A stretch of 64,000 nt of DNA from Sulfurovum sp. (GCF_015493435.1 NZ_WGDD01000054.1:1-64000); one strand, 5' to 3'. Numbered from the stretch's first letter, positions 16,780-26,771 are shown. Numbers and translations: made by a program. The notes: generated by a model not told the origin, from the letters alone.

Positions 16780-17172
16780 ATGAAAAGATCATTGCTAACA
16801 TTTATGACACTCGCTGCCCTGAGTACAAGTCTCTATGCCTATAGCCAGGCAGACAGGATCAAAGATATGCGTACAATGGCACAGGCGCTTTCAGATGTAC
16901 AGAAAGGTATTTTGTATAACAATAAAAAACTGGTACATGAGGGGGTGTCCCACCTTAAAACCGCTTCAGGAAATATCCAGATCGCACCGAAAAATGCGAT
17001 GGATTACAGTTCTGTTTTTGCGAAAGACCAGGCAGCGAACATTGTCAAATATGCAGACAGACTTGATAAAAGCATGAAAGAAGGACAAAAACACGCGGCA
17101 CTGACAGAATACACGAGTGTCCTTAACCAGTGTGTTTCCTGTCATAACAAGATCAGAAAGTGGAATCGGTAG
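16780..17172 (+). CDS. Small periplasmic c-type cytochrome
   Basis: 130 residues with a signal peptide (MKRSLLTFMTLAALSTSLYA) and one haem-binding motif CVSCH very near the C-terminus. The helical body (DMRTMAQALSDVQKGILYNN and following) plus the C-terminal CXXCH resembles cytochrome c' type four-helix bundles. Such proteins bind small gases or transfer electrons in the periplasm; which applies here is not shown. ATG 16780 has GGAGG seven bases upstream; an earlier in-frame ATG at 16723 would place 19 unrelated residues before the signal peptide. Encoded alone between murG and two lipoproteins. Confidence 0.8.
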   Translation: MKRSLLTFMTLAALSTSLYAYSQADRIKDMRTMAQALSDVQKGILYNNKKLVHEGVSHLKTASGNIQIAPKNAMDYSSVFAKDQAANIVKYADRLDKSMKEGQKHAALTEYTSVLNQCVSCHNKIRKWNR

Positions 17173-17255
17173 ATTTTTCCATTTTCCACACAAATACGAC
17201 ACAATTTATGGGGATAATACCCTGAATACAGCAGTGTAAGAAAGAGGAGTGGATC

Positions 17256-17714
17256 ATGAAAAAAATAACAGCTTTTCTTGCTGTGGGTGCAGCGGTTTTT
17301 GCATTAAGCGGCTGCGGCAGCGGTTATGATAATGGCTATGACGATGGATACAATGACGGGTTTTATGACGGTACGCGGGTACCGGTCGATAATATGACGA
17401 CATTGTTCATACGCGATATTAATGGATTTTCGGCAGGCGGCGTGCATTATACCTGTGTTGATCCGGAGGGCTATGTGACAGATGATTATGTGACGGCACC
17501 CAACGGAGAATTTACTTTTTATCCCGGTGAACGTTGTACTTTCGATCTGTACGGATTTGGGGGTACTCCGGATGATCCTCTGTTCATAGAGGATGATACC
17601 GGATTCGGGAAAGGGGATATTCCATACGCATGTGACGGGGGAGACGGCGGACTGACCTACCCTGACGGCGGTTTTGAATACTTCCCGAATGATATATGCA
17701 CGTTTTATCTTTAA
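17256..17714 (+). CDS. Lipoprotein with internal duplication and Tyr/Gly/Asp repeats
   Basis: 152 residues. Lipobox LSGC makes Cys near residue 20 the lipidation site. It is followed by a GYDNGYDDGYNDGFYDG repeat. The rest consists of two similar halves: FSAGGVHYTC...FTFYPGERCTFDL and FGKGDIPYAC...FEYFPNDICTFYL, each with two Cys that could form a disulfide. Very acidic. Likely anchored to a membrane facing the periplasm or surface. I do not recognise the family; the Asp/Asn/Gly content suggests possible calcium binding, which is inference. Confidence 0.6.
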   Translation: MKKITAFLAVGAAVFALSGCGSGYDNGYDDGYNDGFYDGTRVPVDNMTTLFIRDINGFSAGGVHYTCVDPEGYVTDDYVTAPNGEFTFYPGERCTFDLYGFGGTPDDPLFIEDDTGFGKGDIPYACDGGDGGLTYPDGGFEYFPNDICTFYL

Positions 17715-17738
17715 AAAAATCATAAGTGGAGGAAAAAA

Positions 17739-18146
17739 ATGAAAAAATTGACAAGTCTGATAATGGGTGGAATAGCTGTGATAGCGTTGAACGGCTGCGG
17801 CGGCGGAGGAAGCAGCGGAAACAATCCTCCTCCTGTGACAGTAGAACAGGTTGATATATATGCTTTGCATGAAGGGTATAGGATCCTCGGACATGACAGT
17901 GATGACCGGGATGTCTCTTTTGACTACTGCAGTGACTATACTTACTTTTATTATCGTGGCAACAGCCGTTTTACTGGTACTTTTGACATAAGCGGTGATA
18001 CTGTTACCATTAATATGTGGGATGACCAGGGCGGCAGCTATGTGATAGATACCGGAGACGGGTATCTTCGTGTGGGTGAAGATTATTATATTTATGATGT
18101 CGGTGACGATATCATTGTTGATGAAATTCTTGAAATTGACTGCTGA
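17739..18146 (+). CDS. Small acidic lipoprotein
   Basis: 135 residues with lipobox LNGC (Cys about residue 20) followed by a GGGGSSGNNPPP spacer. The remainder is beta-rich with alternating residues (TGTFDISGDTVTINMWDDQGG) like a small lipocalin-type or META-like barrel fold, and it ends in Cys (EIDC). Two other Cys are seen only in the lipobox and near SFDYC. The GGAGG ribosome binding site lies 7 bases before the ATG. It follows the previous lipoprotein by 24 bases, so both are probably one transcript. Function unknown. Confidence 0.55.
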   Translation: MKKLTSLIMGGIAVIALNGCGGGGSSGNNPPPVTVEQVDIYALHEGYRILGHDSDDRDVSFDYCSDYTYFYYRGNSRFTGTFDISGDTVTINMWDDQGGSYVIDTGDGYLRVGEDYYIYDVGDDIIVDEILEIDC

Positions 18147-18351
18147 GTATTTTTTACATTCCCGCCCGCCCGTTTGCACGGATGCGGGGATATCTGTAAC
18201 CGCCTTCCTAAAATATCTGAAAAACAGAGCGTAAAGATGTGTAAAAAAGAACCATAAAAGCATAATAATGCGCTGCAGCACGCTACCCCTTCACCTCCAA
18301 ATAACAACATTTTAGATAAAATATCCCCACTTTATATGAGGATCATTTTTC

Positions 18352-20928
18352 ATGGATATCAGAAAATCATTTTTAGACTTTTTCCAGAGCAAAGGGCATA
18401 GGCTCGTACCGAGTTCACCGTTGGTACCGGACGATCCGACCCTAATGTTCACCAATGCCGGCATGGTACAGTTCAAAAACATTTTTACGGGAGAGGCACC
18501 CATCCCAAACCCGCCGAGAGCGACTTCGTCACAAACCTGTCTGAGAGCAGGCGGCAAACATAACGACCTTGACAATGTGGGCTATACGGCACGCCACCAT
18601 ACCCTTTTTGAAATGCTGGGAAATTTTTCGTTTGCAGATTACTTTAAAGAAGAAGCCATTGCCTATGCATGGGAGTTCATTACTTCTGAAAAGTACCTGA
18701 ACCTGCCTGAAGAAAAACTTTGGGTAACGGTGCATGACAGCGATGACGAAGCATATGATATTTGGAAGAAGTATATTTCTGAAGACCGCATTATGCGTTT
18801 TGGAGACAAAGACAACTTCTGGCAAATGGGAGATACCGGTCCGTGCGGCCCGTGTTCGGAGATATTCTATGACCAGGGTGAAGAGCACTTTCATTCCGAA
18901 GAAGATGTCATGGGCGGGGAGGGCGACCGGTTCCTTGAAATCTGGAACCTTGTTTTCATGCAGTATGAAAGAGACACAAAGGGTACACTCAAACCGCTGC
19001 CTAAACCGAGTATCGATACCGGTATGGGGCTTGAAAGGGTTGTGGCCATCAAAGAGGGTGTGCTCAACAATTACCACTCTTCACTCTTTATGCCGTTTCT
19101 GGACAAGATCGGTGAACTGGTAGGTACTCCGTATGATTTCAATGCCCCGGACTCTGCTTCCTACAGGGTTATAGCAGACCATCTGCGTTCTGTTTCTTTC
19201 CTGTTGGCTCAGGGGGTCAACTTTGACAAAGAGGGGCGCGGCTATGTGCTCAGACGTATTATGCGTCGTGCGATCCGCCACGGCTACCTGCTTGGTCTGC
19301 GTGAACCGTTCATGTATCAGCTCGTAGATACCCTGGTCGACTTGATGGGGAAACAGTATGACTATCTCGTCAGCCGCTCCGAAGCAATCAAAACAGCCAT
19401 GAAAATGGAAGAAGAACGTTTTTTTGAAACGATTGAATCAGGGATAAAACTTTTTAACGAAGAGCTGAAAAATACTACGGATGTCTTTGACGGAGAAGTA
19501 GCGTTCAAGCTTTATGATACTTTCGGTTTTCCGCTCGACCTGACGGAAGATATGCTCAGAGAAAAGAACATCAGACTCGACATCAATGCATTCAATGCCA
19601 AGATGGAAGCACAGAAAGCCCAGTCAAAAGCCAACTGGAAAGGTACCGGAGATGCTGCAACTACGGGTGATTTTAAAGCACTCAAAGAGCAGTTTGGAGA
19701 AAATGAGTTCGTAGGATACGAGAGTACAACAGCAGATGCTAAAATACTGGCACTGCTGGATGAAGATTTTAAACAGGTAGAGAGCCTTGACGGCAAAGGC
19801 TGGGTGATGCTTGACAAAACACCTTTCTATGCAGAGTCAGGCGGTCAGGTGGGAGACAGAGGAGAACTTGCAGGCCGGAGTGCCTCCACCCCAACAATCA
19901 AGGTTCTGGATACGAAGAAGTTTTTGGATATGAACTTGTCCGAAGTGGAAGGAAAACTTTCAGTAGGAGATGAGGTGGAAGCCGTGGTCGATCAGAGCCG
20001 TGCAGAGATCGAAAAACACCACTCTGCAACACACCTGCTGCATGCCGCACTCCGCACCGTACTCGGAGACCATATTGCCCAGGCAGGTTCATTGAACGAT
20101 GACAAACGGCTGCGTTTCGACTTTTCTCATCCCAAGGCGATGACAGCAGAAGAGATTGAAAAAGTCGAAGCATGGGTGAATGACAAGATCAGCCGTGCCA
20201 TCCCGAGAAAAACGGAGATCATGAGCATAGAAGAGGCAAAAAAGTCGGGTGCTGTAGCGCTTTTCGGCGAGAAGTACGGTAATGAAGTACGTGTGGTCAG
20301 TATGGGAGATGCTTCGGTTGAGCTCTGCGGCGGTACGCATGTGGATAACACGGCACAGATAGGGCTTTTCATGATCATGAAAGAGAGCGGTGTGAGTGCG
20401 GGTGTGAGACGTATAGAAGCGATCTGCGGCAGAGCAGCCGTCGAAAAAGTCAAAGCACTCAGAGAAGAACTCCTGCAGATCAAAGAAGAAGTGAAAAACC
20501 AAAACCCTATTGCCGGAATCGCCAAACTCAAAGAGCAGATCAAAATACTTAAAGGGGAAGTGGCTTCAGCTATGAGCGCTTCGCAAAAAGAGTTGAGTGC
20601 AGTTGAGGTAAACGGTGTCAATGTCATCATTGAAGAGGTGGAGAATGGTGATATAAAGTCGATGATCGATGAGGTCAAGAACAAATATGAAAATGTCGCG
20701 GTAATGCTTTTTCAGAAAAAAGGTGACAAGGTACTGTTGGCGGCAGGTTCCAAGCATACACCGGTCAAGGCGGGTGAATGGATCAAAGCGGTTGCACCTA
20801 TTGTAGGCGGCGGCGGAGGAGGACGTCCGGACTTTGCCCAGGCCGGGGGAAAAGACCCGTCCAAAATTGCTGTAGCTCTTGAAGAAGCGAAGACGTATTT
20901 GTCCGATCTGCTTGAAGGAGGCAATTAA
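18352..20928 (+). CDS. alaS: Alanine-tRNA ligase
   Basis: Class II synthetase charging tRNA-Ala; 858 residues, near the usual 870. In order: motif 1 and [14 protein letters not shown]-like N-terminus, [31 protein letters not shown], editing-domain [11 protein letters not shown], the zinc/editing signature CGGTHVDNT, a coiled-coil linker, and the C-terminal Gly-rich [15 protein letters not shown] of the C-Ala/DHHA1 domain. Start ATG is consistent with the conserved [11 protein letters not shown]. In Campylobacter jejuni alaS, maf and a PBP gene are neighbours (recalled); here two more genes are interspersed. Confidence 0.98.
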   Translation: MDIRKSFLDFFQSKGHRLVPSSPLVPDDPTLMFTNAGMVQFKNIFTGEAPIPNPPRATSSQTCLRAGGKHNDLDNVGYTARHHTLFEMLGNFSFADYFKEEAIAYAWEFITSEKYLNLPEEKLWVTVHDSDDEAYDIWKKYISEDRIMRFGDKDNFWQMGDTGPCGPCSEIFYDQGEEHFHSEEDVMGGEGDRFLEIWNLVFMQYERDTKGTLKPLPKPSIDTGMGLERVVAIKEGVLNNYHSSLFMPFLDKIGELVGTPYDFNAPDSASYRVIADHLRSVSFLLAQGVNFDKEGRGYVLRRIMRRAIRHGYLLGLREPFMYQLVDTLVDLMGKQYDYLVSRSEAIKTAMKMEEERFFETIESGIKLFNEELKNTTDVFDGEVAFKLYDTFGFPLDLTEDMLREKNIRLDINAFNAKMEAQKAQSKANWKGTGDAATTGDFKALKEQFGENEFVGYESTTADAKILALLDEDFKQVESLDGKGWVMLDKTPFYAESGGQVGDRGELAGRSASTPTIKVLDTKKFLDMNLSEVEGKLSVGDEVEAVVDQSRAEIEKHHSATHLLHAALRTVLGDHIAQAGSLNDDKRLRFDFSHPKAMTAEEIEKVEAWVNDKISRAIPRKTEIMSIEEAKKSGAVALFGEKYGNEVRVVSMGDASVELCGGTHVDNTAQIGLFMIMKESGVSAGVRRIEAICGRAAVEKVKALREELLQIKEEVKNQNPIAGIAKLKEQIKILKGEVASAMSASQKELSAVEVNGVNVIIEEVENGDIKSMIDEVKNKYENVAVMLFQKKGDKVLLAAGSKHTPVKAGEWIKAVAPIVGGGGGGRPDFAQAGGKDPSKIAVALEEAKTYLSDLLEGGN

Positions 20929-20929
20929 G

Positions 20930-21463
20930 ATGAAAAGTACGCTTGTCGGCATTTTTGGTACCTATGCCCATGAGATCATTTTTCTGCATGTACTGTCTGC
21001 CTTTGTGTGGGTAGGCGGAATGATGGCCATCCGTTTTGCCGTGCATCCGGCGCTTCAGCACATTGAAGATCCCCGTGTAAAACTGGGACGTATACTGGCG
21101 GTCACTGGAAAGTTCTTTCACTTTGTCATCCCGTTCATTTTGCTGATCATCCTTACGGCTGTCCTGATGGCGGTAGGATTGGGGTTTCGTATTGCAGCAG
21201 TCGATGAAAGCGGTCATATTATCAGCCAGTCTGCCTATGCCATCTATCAGGTGGTACATATAAAAGAGGTTATCTGGGTAGTCATGACAGCCAATTTTAC
21301 CTGGATGTACTGGAAACGAAGAAAAGCGCAAAAACTTTTCGATACAGGTGACCTTGCCGGTGCCGGGAATGCCGTATCACCACTGCCCAAGTACCTGCTT
21401 CCCATCAATATCGCACTGGGGATCCTTGCTCTTTGGCTGGGGATTACACTGAGAGGATTGTAG
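20930..21463 (+). CDS. Four-helix integral membrane protein, CopD-like
   Basis: 177 residues with about four hydrophobic helices. The first helix holds HEIIFLHVLSAFVWVGGMMAIRF, which resembles the His-containing first helix of CopD/HemJ-type proteins (LH-x-x-x-A-x-x-W-V-GG). Further conserved-looking His occur at KFFHFVIPF and VVHIKEVIW. Such proteins handle copper or haem at the membrane; the role here is unproven. The ATG lies one base after the alaS stop with GGAGG upstream, so it is co-transcribed with alaS. The true start is 20930, not the longer frame inside alaS. Confidence 0.55.
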   Translation: MKSTLVGIFGTYAHEIIFLHVLSAFVWVGGMMAIRFAVHPALQHIEDPRVKLGRILAVTGKFFHFVIPFILLIILTAVLMAVGLGFRIAAVDESGHIISQSAYAIYQVVHIKEVIWVVMTANFTWMYWKRRKAQKLFDTGDLAGAGNAVSPLPKYLLPINIALGILALWLGITLRGL

Positions 21464-21539
21464 GATGGTGTGCGGTTACAGTGCCTTTCCTGCCTTTGGG
21501 TGCTGCAAAAGTGCGAAATATTCTGCGGGGGAGGTATAG

Positions 21540-22097
21540 ATGATCTGCTTATGTTCTGCCTCTGATTCAAGGGCATTGTTATTGCGGAAGTTCAGTGTCT
21601 CTTTTGTACAAAAACCGGCTGATTTCGATGAAGACAGGATCATAACTTCTGTAGCAAAGGATTTTGTCTATCAGGCAAGCAAAGGCAAACTGGAAGCAGC
21701 ACAGAAGCTTTACGGGTTGGATATGCCGCTGCTTTGTGCCGACTCTGTGATTGCAGCTTCGGACGGTACAATCCTTCGCAAAGCCAAAAATGTGGAAGAT
21801 GCCAGACGCATACTGAAACTGCAGAGCGGATCTACTATCTCCATTGTTTCGGGACTGCATTACAAGACACAGAAAATGCTTTTCGTTGATGTCTCAGCCA
21901 CACATTACCGTTTTGCTCCCTTTGAAGAAAATGATCTTGAAGCCTATCTTGAGAGCGGACTCTGGCAGGGAAAAGCAGGCGGATGCATGGTAGAAGGATT
22001 TTGCAGGAAATATATTCTTTCTGTGAACGGGTATGAAAGCACAGCAATGGGACTGCAGGTAGAAACCCTGCTTCCGTGGCTGGAACAGGAACTCTGA
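21540..22097 (+). CDS. maf: Maf-family nucleotide pyrophosphatase
   Basis: 185 residues. Maf proteins hydrolyse non-canonical or modified nucleoside triphosphates, mainly dTTP/UTP types, and are linked to septum control. Seen: SASDSRALLL in place of the usual SxSPRR-type N-terminal loop, EDRI and ASKGKLEAA near residues 31-53, CADSVI corresponding to the ADTVV catalytic region, and AGGCMVEGF near the C-terminus for the conserved G-x-A-x-x-QG segment. Loop residues differ from the classical pattern, so substrate choice may differ. Three bases separate it from bioF, suggesting coupled expression. Confidence 0.85.
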   Translation: MICLCSASDSRALLLRKFSVSFVQKPADFDEDRIITSVAKDFVYQASKGKLEAAQKLYGLDMPLLCADSVIAASDGTILRKAKNVEDARRILKLQSGSTISIVSGLHYKTQKMLFVDVSATHYRFAPFEENDLEAYLESGLWQGKAGGCMVEGFCRKYILSVNGYESTAMGLQVETLLPWLEQEL

Positions 22098-22100
22098 GAA

Positions 22101-23195
22101 ATGTACGAACATGAATTGCTGGCACTGAAAAAAGCGGGGCGATTCAGAGAACGAAAACTTTTTGACCCTACGCTGATCGACCTTGCATCAAATGATTATC
22201 TTGGCTTGGCAGACAAGAAAGCACAGTTGAAAAAACTTTTCAGACTTTTGGAGCATTATGATGTTTTTGCACCCAAAGCAAGTATGCTTGTCAACGGCTA
22301 TCATCCTGTACATCAGCATTTTGAAGTATTGTTGGCATCACTGAACGGTTTCGAATCCGGACTGGTTGCGGGTTCCGGTTTTCTGGCCAATATGTCACTT
22401 ATTGAGGCACTGGTACGCAAAAATGACATACTCTTCATCGATGAGGAATATCATGCTTCGGGCATGATGGCTACAGGTCTGATCAAAGACCGTGTAGTAC
22501 GTTTTAAACATAATGATGCAGAAGATTTGCGTCAAAAAATGGCGAAGTATCGTGCAAAACGCAGGATTATTGCGGTTGAGGGTGTCTATTCTATGAGCGG
22601 AGAACTCTGCGATAGAACGATTTTCGATACCGCAGAAGCTTCAGGTGCTCTGATGATCGTTGACGAAGCCCACAGTTCGGGTGTGCTCGGTAAGACTCTT
22701 TTGGGTATTTTCGAACATTACCGCATCAGGCCGACTGACCGTCATATCAAGATGGGAACACTCGGGAAGGCATACGGCAGTTACGGTGCCTACATTCTTG
22801 CAAGCAGTGAGATTGTCTCTTTTTTGGAAAACCGTGCCAAGCCGGTCATCTATTCTACGGCTCCCTCTGTACTCGATACGGCCCTGGCACTTGTCAACCT
22901 GAAAAAGATTGCCCAAAAACCGGAAACGTATCGCCGCAAACTTGACAGCCGCCTTGCGATTGTTGAAGAGGTACTGGGTATCAAACGGGAAAGTCTTATC
23001 GTGCCTGTAGCGGTCGAAAACAATGAAACAGCACTGCACATACAGCAAAAGCTCATAGAAAAAGGCTATCTTGTCGGTGCGATACGCCAGCCGACGGTTG
23101 CACATCCGATATTGCGCATTATACCAAGGCTTGGTGTCTCCAAAAAAGCGCTCAGGAATGTGCTGCGGCTCATTAGCGATACTTCGCTACAATAG
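22101..23195 (+). CDS. bioF: 8-amino-7-oxononanoate synthase (alpha-oxoamine synthase family)
   Basis: 364 residues, fold-type I PLP enzyme. Seen: LIDLASNDYLGLA at the start of the core, SMLVNGYHPVHQHFE (the G-S/N-x-G-Y region), EGVYSMSGE, DEAHSSGVLG with the PLP-interacting Asp, and the PLP-binding Lys in MGTLGKAYGSYGAY. It condenses pimeloyl-ACP (or CoA) with alanine in biotin synthesis. Related family members use other acyl-CoA and amino acid pairs, so the exact substrate is inferred. Starts three bases after maf; not next to other bio genes here. Confidence 0.85.
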   Translation: MYEHELLALKKAGRFRERKLFDPTLIDLASNDYLGLADKKAQLKKLFRLLEHYDVFAPKASMLVNGYHPVHQHFEVLLASLNGFESGLVAGSGFLANMSLIEALVRKNDILFIDEEYHASGMMATGLIKDRVVRFKHNDAEDLRQKMAKYRAKRRIIAVEGVYSMSGELCDRTIFDTAEASGALMIVDEAHSSGVLGKTLLGIFEHYRIRPTDRHIKMGTLGKAYGSYGAYILASSEIVSFLENRAKPVIYSTAPSVLDTALALVNLKKIAQKPETYRRKLDSRLAIVEEVLGIKRESLIVPVAVENNETALHIQQKLIEKGYLVGAIRQPTVAHPILRIIPRLGVSKKALRNVLRLISDTSLQ

Positions 23196-23233
23196 TAGCG
23201 CACCTACCAAATAGGATCCATTCATTTATTATT

Positions 23234-25402
23234 ATGTTAAAAAGGGTTTATGTGTTCAGCAGTCTGATCAAAGGTTCCATCATTCTAATCATTATCTTCA
23301 TTGTTGCATTGACTGCGGCCTTTATATATGCGTATGAAGAGATTTCTCTGGATGCGGATAAACTCATCAACTATCGTCCGAAGATCTCTTCTGTTATTTT
23401 GGACAGAAACGGTAAAAAACTGGCTTATGTTTTTAAAAAACAGCACCGTCTCTATGCACGCTACGATGAACTCCCAAGCTATCTTGTCGAAGGGCTTATT
23501 GCCATGGAAGATACAAAGTTTTTTGAGCATAACGGGGTAAATCCGGATGCTATCATCAGGGCGATCATTAAAGATATCCAGGCAGGAAAATTCGTAGAGG
23601 GAGGCAGCACCCTTACTCAGCAGCTTATCAAGAATAAAGTTCTGACCAATGAAAAAAAACTTGCACGGAAGATCAAAGAGGCGATACTTGCACTGAAAAT
23701 AGAGCATGAACTGACCAAAGAGCAGATTATTGAGCGTTATCTCAATGAAATCTCTTACGGGAACAATTATTTCGGCGTCAAAACAGCTGCCAACGGCTAT
23801 TTTCATAAAGAGCTTTCAGCATTGACACTCAAAGAAACAGCACTGCTTGTAGGCCTGCCCAATGCACCGAGCTACTATAATCCTATTCGGCATTACAAGC
23901 GTGCCCTGAACCGTGCGAACAATGTGCTCTACCGTATGAAAAGCCTGGGATGGCTGACAGAGAGTGATTATCTCAAAGCGGTCAAGGAATCTCCCAAGGT
24001 CTACAAAACATCATTGACACAGAACATCGCTCCCTATGTAGTAGACGAAGTGATCAGGCGCTTTAAAAAACGTAATGAAGATATTTATACAGCAGGCTAT
24101 AAAATTTATACTACGATCGATATGAAGCAGCAGAAAATTGCCAGAAAGGCAGTAGAGTATGCCTATAAAAAAGTCTTGAAAAAATATAAGGAAAATCCAA
24201 AAACATCTACGATCAATGCCGCCTTTGTGGCAGTAGAGAACAAAACAGGTGATATATTGGCCATGGTGGGCGGTGTGGACTATAAAAAATCGGCTTTCAA
24301 CCGTGTGACACAGACACTCAGGCAGCCGGGTTCCGCCTTTAAACCTTTTATATACCAGACTGCACTGGATATGGGGTACAACCCTGCAACTCCGCTGACC
24401 GATCTTGCCCGGACATTCCAGTACTATAAGAACGGCAAACCCAAAGTATGGTCACCCAAAAACTATGAACGTGACTTCAAAGGTTTTATGCCGCTGAGAG
24501 AGGCATTGGTACATTCAAGAAACCTTGCGACCATCAATCTTGTTTCAGAGCTCGGGGTCAGTACCATACGCAAACGGCTTGCCTTTCTCGACGTACCGCA
24601 TATTCCAAGAGATATGTCCATCGCTCTGGGAAACCTGGGGCTGAGTCCTTTAAAAATGGCACAAATCTATTCTGTTTTTGCCAACAAGGGACACATGATC
24701 GAACCGAGGCTTATCAGCAAAGTGATTTCAAAAGAGGGTGCAGTCATTTACGAGACCCGGCCCAAAGAGATCGCTGATTTCACCACACCGGAACAAGCCT
24801 ACCTGATGACAGATATTTTGATGGATGTGGTCAAACGGGGTACGGGCAGAAACGCACAGGTGAAAGGCATAGAGCTTGCCGGAAAAACGGGTACGACCAA
24901 TAAGGGGGTTGATGCCTGGTTCTGCGGATATTCACCTACCATAGAAGCGATCTCCTGGTTTGGACGGGACAACAACAAACCCATCGGAAAAGGTGCAACA
25001 GGCGGTGCTATTGCTGCTCCTGCATTTGCCTATTATTTTAAAAATCTGCTCAAAGCATATCCTGAAACCAAGCGTACGTTCGATATCCCCGAAGGGGTTT
25101 TCCGGGGTGAATACAAGGGGAGGAGTGAACTCTATACGAAAACGTCTCCTCTGCCGGAAGAGAAGAAAAAGCCTGAAGAAAACACACCGGACATGATGGA
25201 TGTGTGGGATACGGATACACAGGTACAGAATGATGAAGATATGACAGATGTCAGCCCTGACGAAGAGAGTCCGTATGCGGAGACGATCAACATTGATGAC
25301 GAGCCGATCGATGAGGGACCTGTGGAAAATGATGATCCTCTGCATCCCAAAAGAACGGAACCGGTTGTCCCGGCGTCCAAAGACAGTGGAACACTTTTTT
25401 AA
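23234..25402 (+). CDS. pbpA: Penicillin-binding protein 1A (bifunctional, class A) with acidic tail
   Basis: 722 residues. Transmembrane anchor (about 13-33), GT51 glycosyltransferase domain with EDTKFFEHNG (92-101) and GGSTLTQQL (123-131), then a transpeptidase domain with SAFK (367-370), SRN (428-430) and KTGT (551-554). It polymerises and crosslinks peptidoglycan in the periplasm. From about residue 641 a long hydrophilic tail follows, strongly acidic at about 650-711 and ending SKDSGTLF. The ribosome binding site is weak. Gene neighbourhood alaS-maf-pbp is conserved in Campylobacter (recalled). The symbol follows Campylobacter use. Confidence 0.93.
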   Translation: MLKRVYVFSSLIKGSIILIIIFIVALTAAFIYAYEEISLDADKLINYRPKISSVILDRNGKKLAYVFKKQHRLYARYDELPSYLVEGLIAMEDTKFFEHNGVNPDAIIRAIIKDIQAGKFVEGGSTLTQQLIKNKVLTNEKKLARKIKEAILALKIEHELTKEQIIERYLNEISYGNNYFGVKTAANGYFHKELSALTLKETALLVGLPNAPSYYNPIRHYKRALNRANNVLYRMKSLGWLTESDYLKAVKESPKVYKTSLTQNIAPYVVDEVIRRFKKRNEDIYTAGYKIYTTIDMKQQKIARKAVEYAYKKVLKKYKENPKTSTINAAFVAVENKTGDILAMVGGVDYKKSAFNRVTQTLRQPGSAFKPFIYQTALDMGYNPATPLTDLARTFQYYKNGKPKVWSPKNYERDFKGFMPLREALVHSRNLATINLVSELGVSTIRKRLAFLDVPHIPRDMSIALGNLGLSPLKMAQIYSVFANKGHMIEPRLISKVISKEGAVIYETRPKEIADFTTPEQAYLMTDILMDVVKRGTGRNAQVKGIELAGKTGTTNKGVDAWFCGYSPTIEAISWFGRDNNKPIGKGATGGAIAAPAFAYYFKNLLKAYPETKRTFDIPEGVFRGEYKGRSELYTKTSPLPEEKKKPEENTPDMMDVWDTDTQVQNDEDMTDVSPDEESPYAETINIDDEPIDEGPVENDDPLHPKRTEPVVPASKDSGTLF

Positions 25403-25413
25403 AGGATAGCCCC

Positions 25414-26724
25414 ATGCACAGTTTTGCTCCGGAGATCATGCTGATCACGATTTTGAGTCTTGTGGTACTTTCAGATATGATCGCGAGTCGTCTGAAAATA
25501 CCTTCCGTATTTCTTCTTCTGTCAGGTTCCTACCTGATCTATGCCTATTTCAAGGCTGCTGTGCCTATAGATATGGCAGAACATTTCGATACGGTCATTC
25601 TTTTCTGTATCCCGCTTATCTTTATGGGAGATGCACTTCATCTGCATTTTTCCGATCTGAAAAAACACGGCTGGAGCATCTTTTATCTGGCAGTCATAGC
25701 AGTTGCCCTCTCCATTGCAGTGGGTGCAAGTCTTTACTATTTTGGTGTGTTTGCAGGTCTCAGCCTGGGAGCCTATGTCTCTTTATTTGCCATCAACATG
25801 GCGACGGATGCTGTCAGTGTACAGTCGGTACTCTCCCGTTTTGGCGGGATCAGTCATGATATTAAGGTATTGATAGAGGGTGAGTCCCTGGGAAATGATG
25901 CTACTGCGGTCATTGCTTTTTTCTTTATTGGTCTGCCGTGGATGATGAGCGGGCATATCGATCCGGTACATGCAACAACTGAGGCATTGCGCGTTTTTGC
26001 CGTCAGTATCGGTATGGGGCTAGCCCTGGGGTACGGCTTTTATATGCTGATGAAGCTTTTCTCTGACAAACGCGGAGAATTGTTCATGTTCATCATTGAA
26101 GGATATGCCGCCTATGTGCTGGGAGAAGAAATGCATGTAAGCGGTATTTTGACACTGATCACTGCGATCATTGCAAGCAAAGCCTGGATCGATATGGATA
26201 TTGCGCTGTCATGCAGTACAGAAAAGAAACCTGTAGCCAAAAGTTTTTTACGTAAACTGAGGATGGAAAATATTTGTGCCACAACTAGCGAAAGACTCGA
26301 CTATATTTATGAAATGGCAAAAGAGTTCGGCTATATTGCAGCTGTTATGATCTTTTTTGTGCTGGCCGAAATGGTAGATTTTGAAACCCTTTGGTCCTAT
26401 AGAAACGAAATCCTTGTAATGTTCGGGGTTACAACACTGATCCGTGCGGTCTCCATGGCAAAATTCGCTTTTTTCGGAAAAACAATAAACTCCATAAAAC
26501 CCGTAGGTGCAGAAGGCTGGTTTGTTTTGACCTTTTCAGGTATGAAGGGGGCCCTTTCCATTATTTTGGTGCATATGATACCTGCATCATATGAGTACAA
26601 GGTACTTTTTGAAGCGGTGACGACCGGCGTGGTGATACTCTCTATTTTTGTGTACGGGGCTATCCTGTGGGCGTATTTTACCTTTGTTAAAAAAGAGCCG
26701 GAGAAGAAGCTGTTTGTCCATTGA
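25414..26724 (+). CDS. CPA1-type sodium/proton antiporter
   Basis: 436 residues with about 12 membrane segments. Diagnostic stretches are FAINMATDAVSVQSVL (the ATD motif) and EGESLGNDATAVIAFF (the ESxxND motif with ion-binding Asn-Asp), both typical of NhaP/NHE-type CPA1 exchangers. A cytosolic-looking loop with CSTEKKPVAKS follows the middle helices. It would exchange Na+ or K+ for H+ to control internal pH. Starts 11 bases after the PBP stop, so it is likely in the same transcript. The name NhaP is not used because ion choice cannot be read. Confidence 0.88.
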   Translation: MHSFAPEIMLITILSLVVLSDMIASRLKIPSVFLLLSGSYLIYAYFKAAVPIDMAEHFDTVILFCIPLIFMGDALHLHFSDLKKHGWSIFYLAVIAVALSIAVGASLYYFGVFAGLSLGAYVSLFAINMATDAVSVQSVLSRFGGISHDIKVLIEGESLGNDATAVIAFFFIGLPWMMSGHIDPVHATTEALRVFAVSIGMGLALGYGFYMLMKLFSDKRGELFMFIIEGYAAYVLGEEMHVSGILTLITAIIASKAWIDMDIALSCSTEKKPVAKSFLRKLRMENICATTSERLDYIYEMAKEFGYIAAVMIFFVLAEMVDFETLWSYRNEILVMFGVTTLIRAVSMAKFAFFGKTINSIKPVGAEGWFVLTFSGMKGALSIILVHMIPASYEYKVLFEAVTTGVVILSIFVYGAILWAYFTFVKKEPEKKLFVH

Positions 26725-26771
26725 ACGGACTGGCGAAAAAAATGAATATGTTTTTAGAAAAAAAGAGAGGA

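Noticed and set aside
17304-18281. Open frame of 325 codons on the minus strand
   Set aside because: Covers the two plus-strand lipoproteins, which have lipoboxes and good ribosome binding sites; the minus-strand product is an Ile/His/Val-rich shadow.
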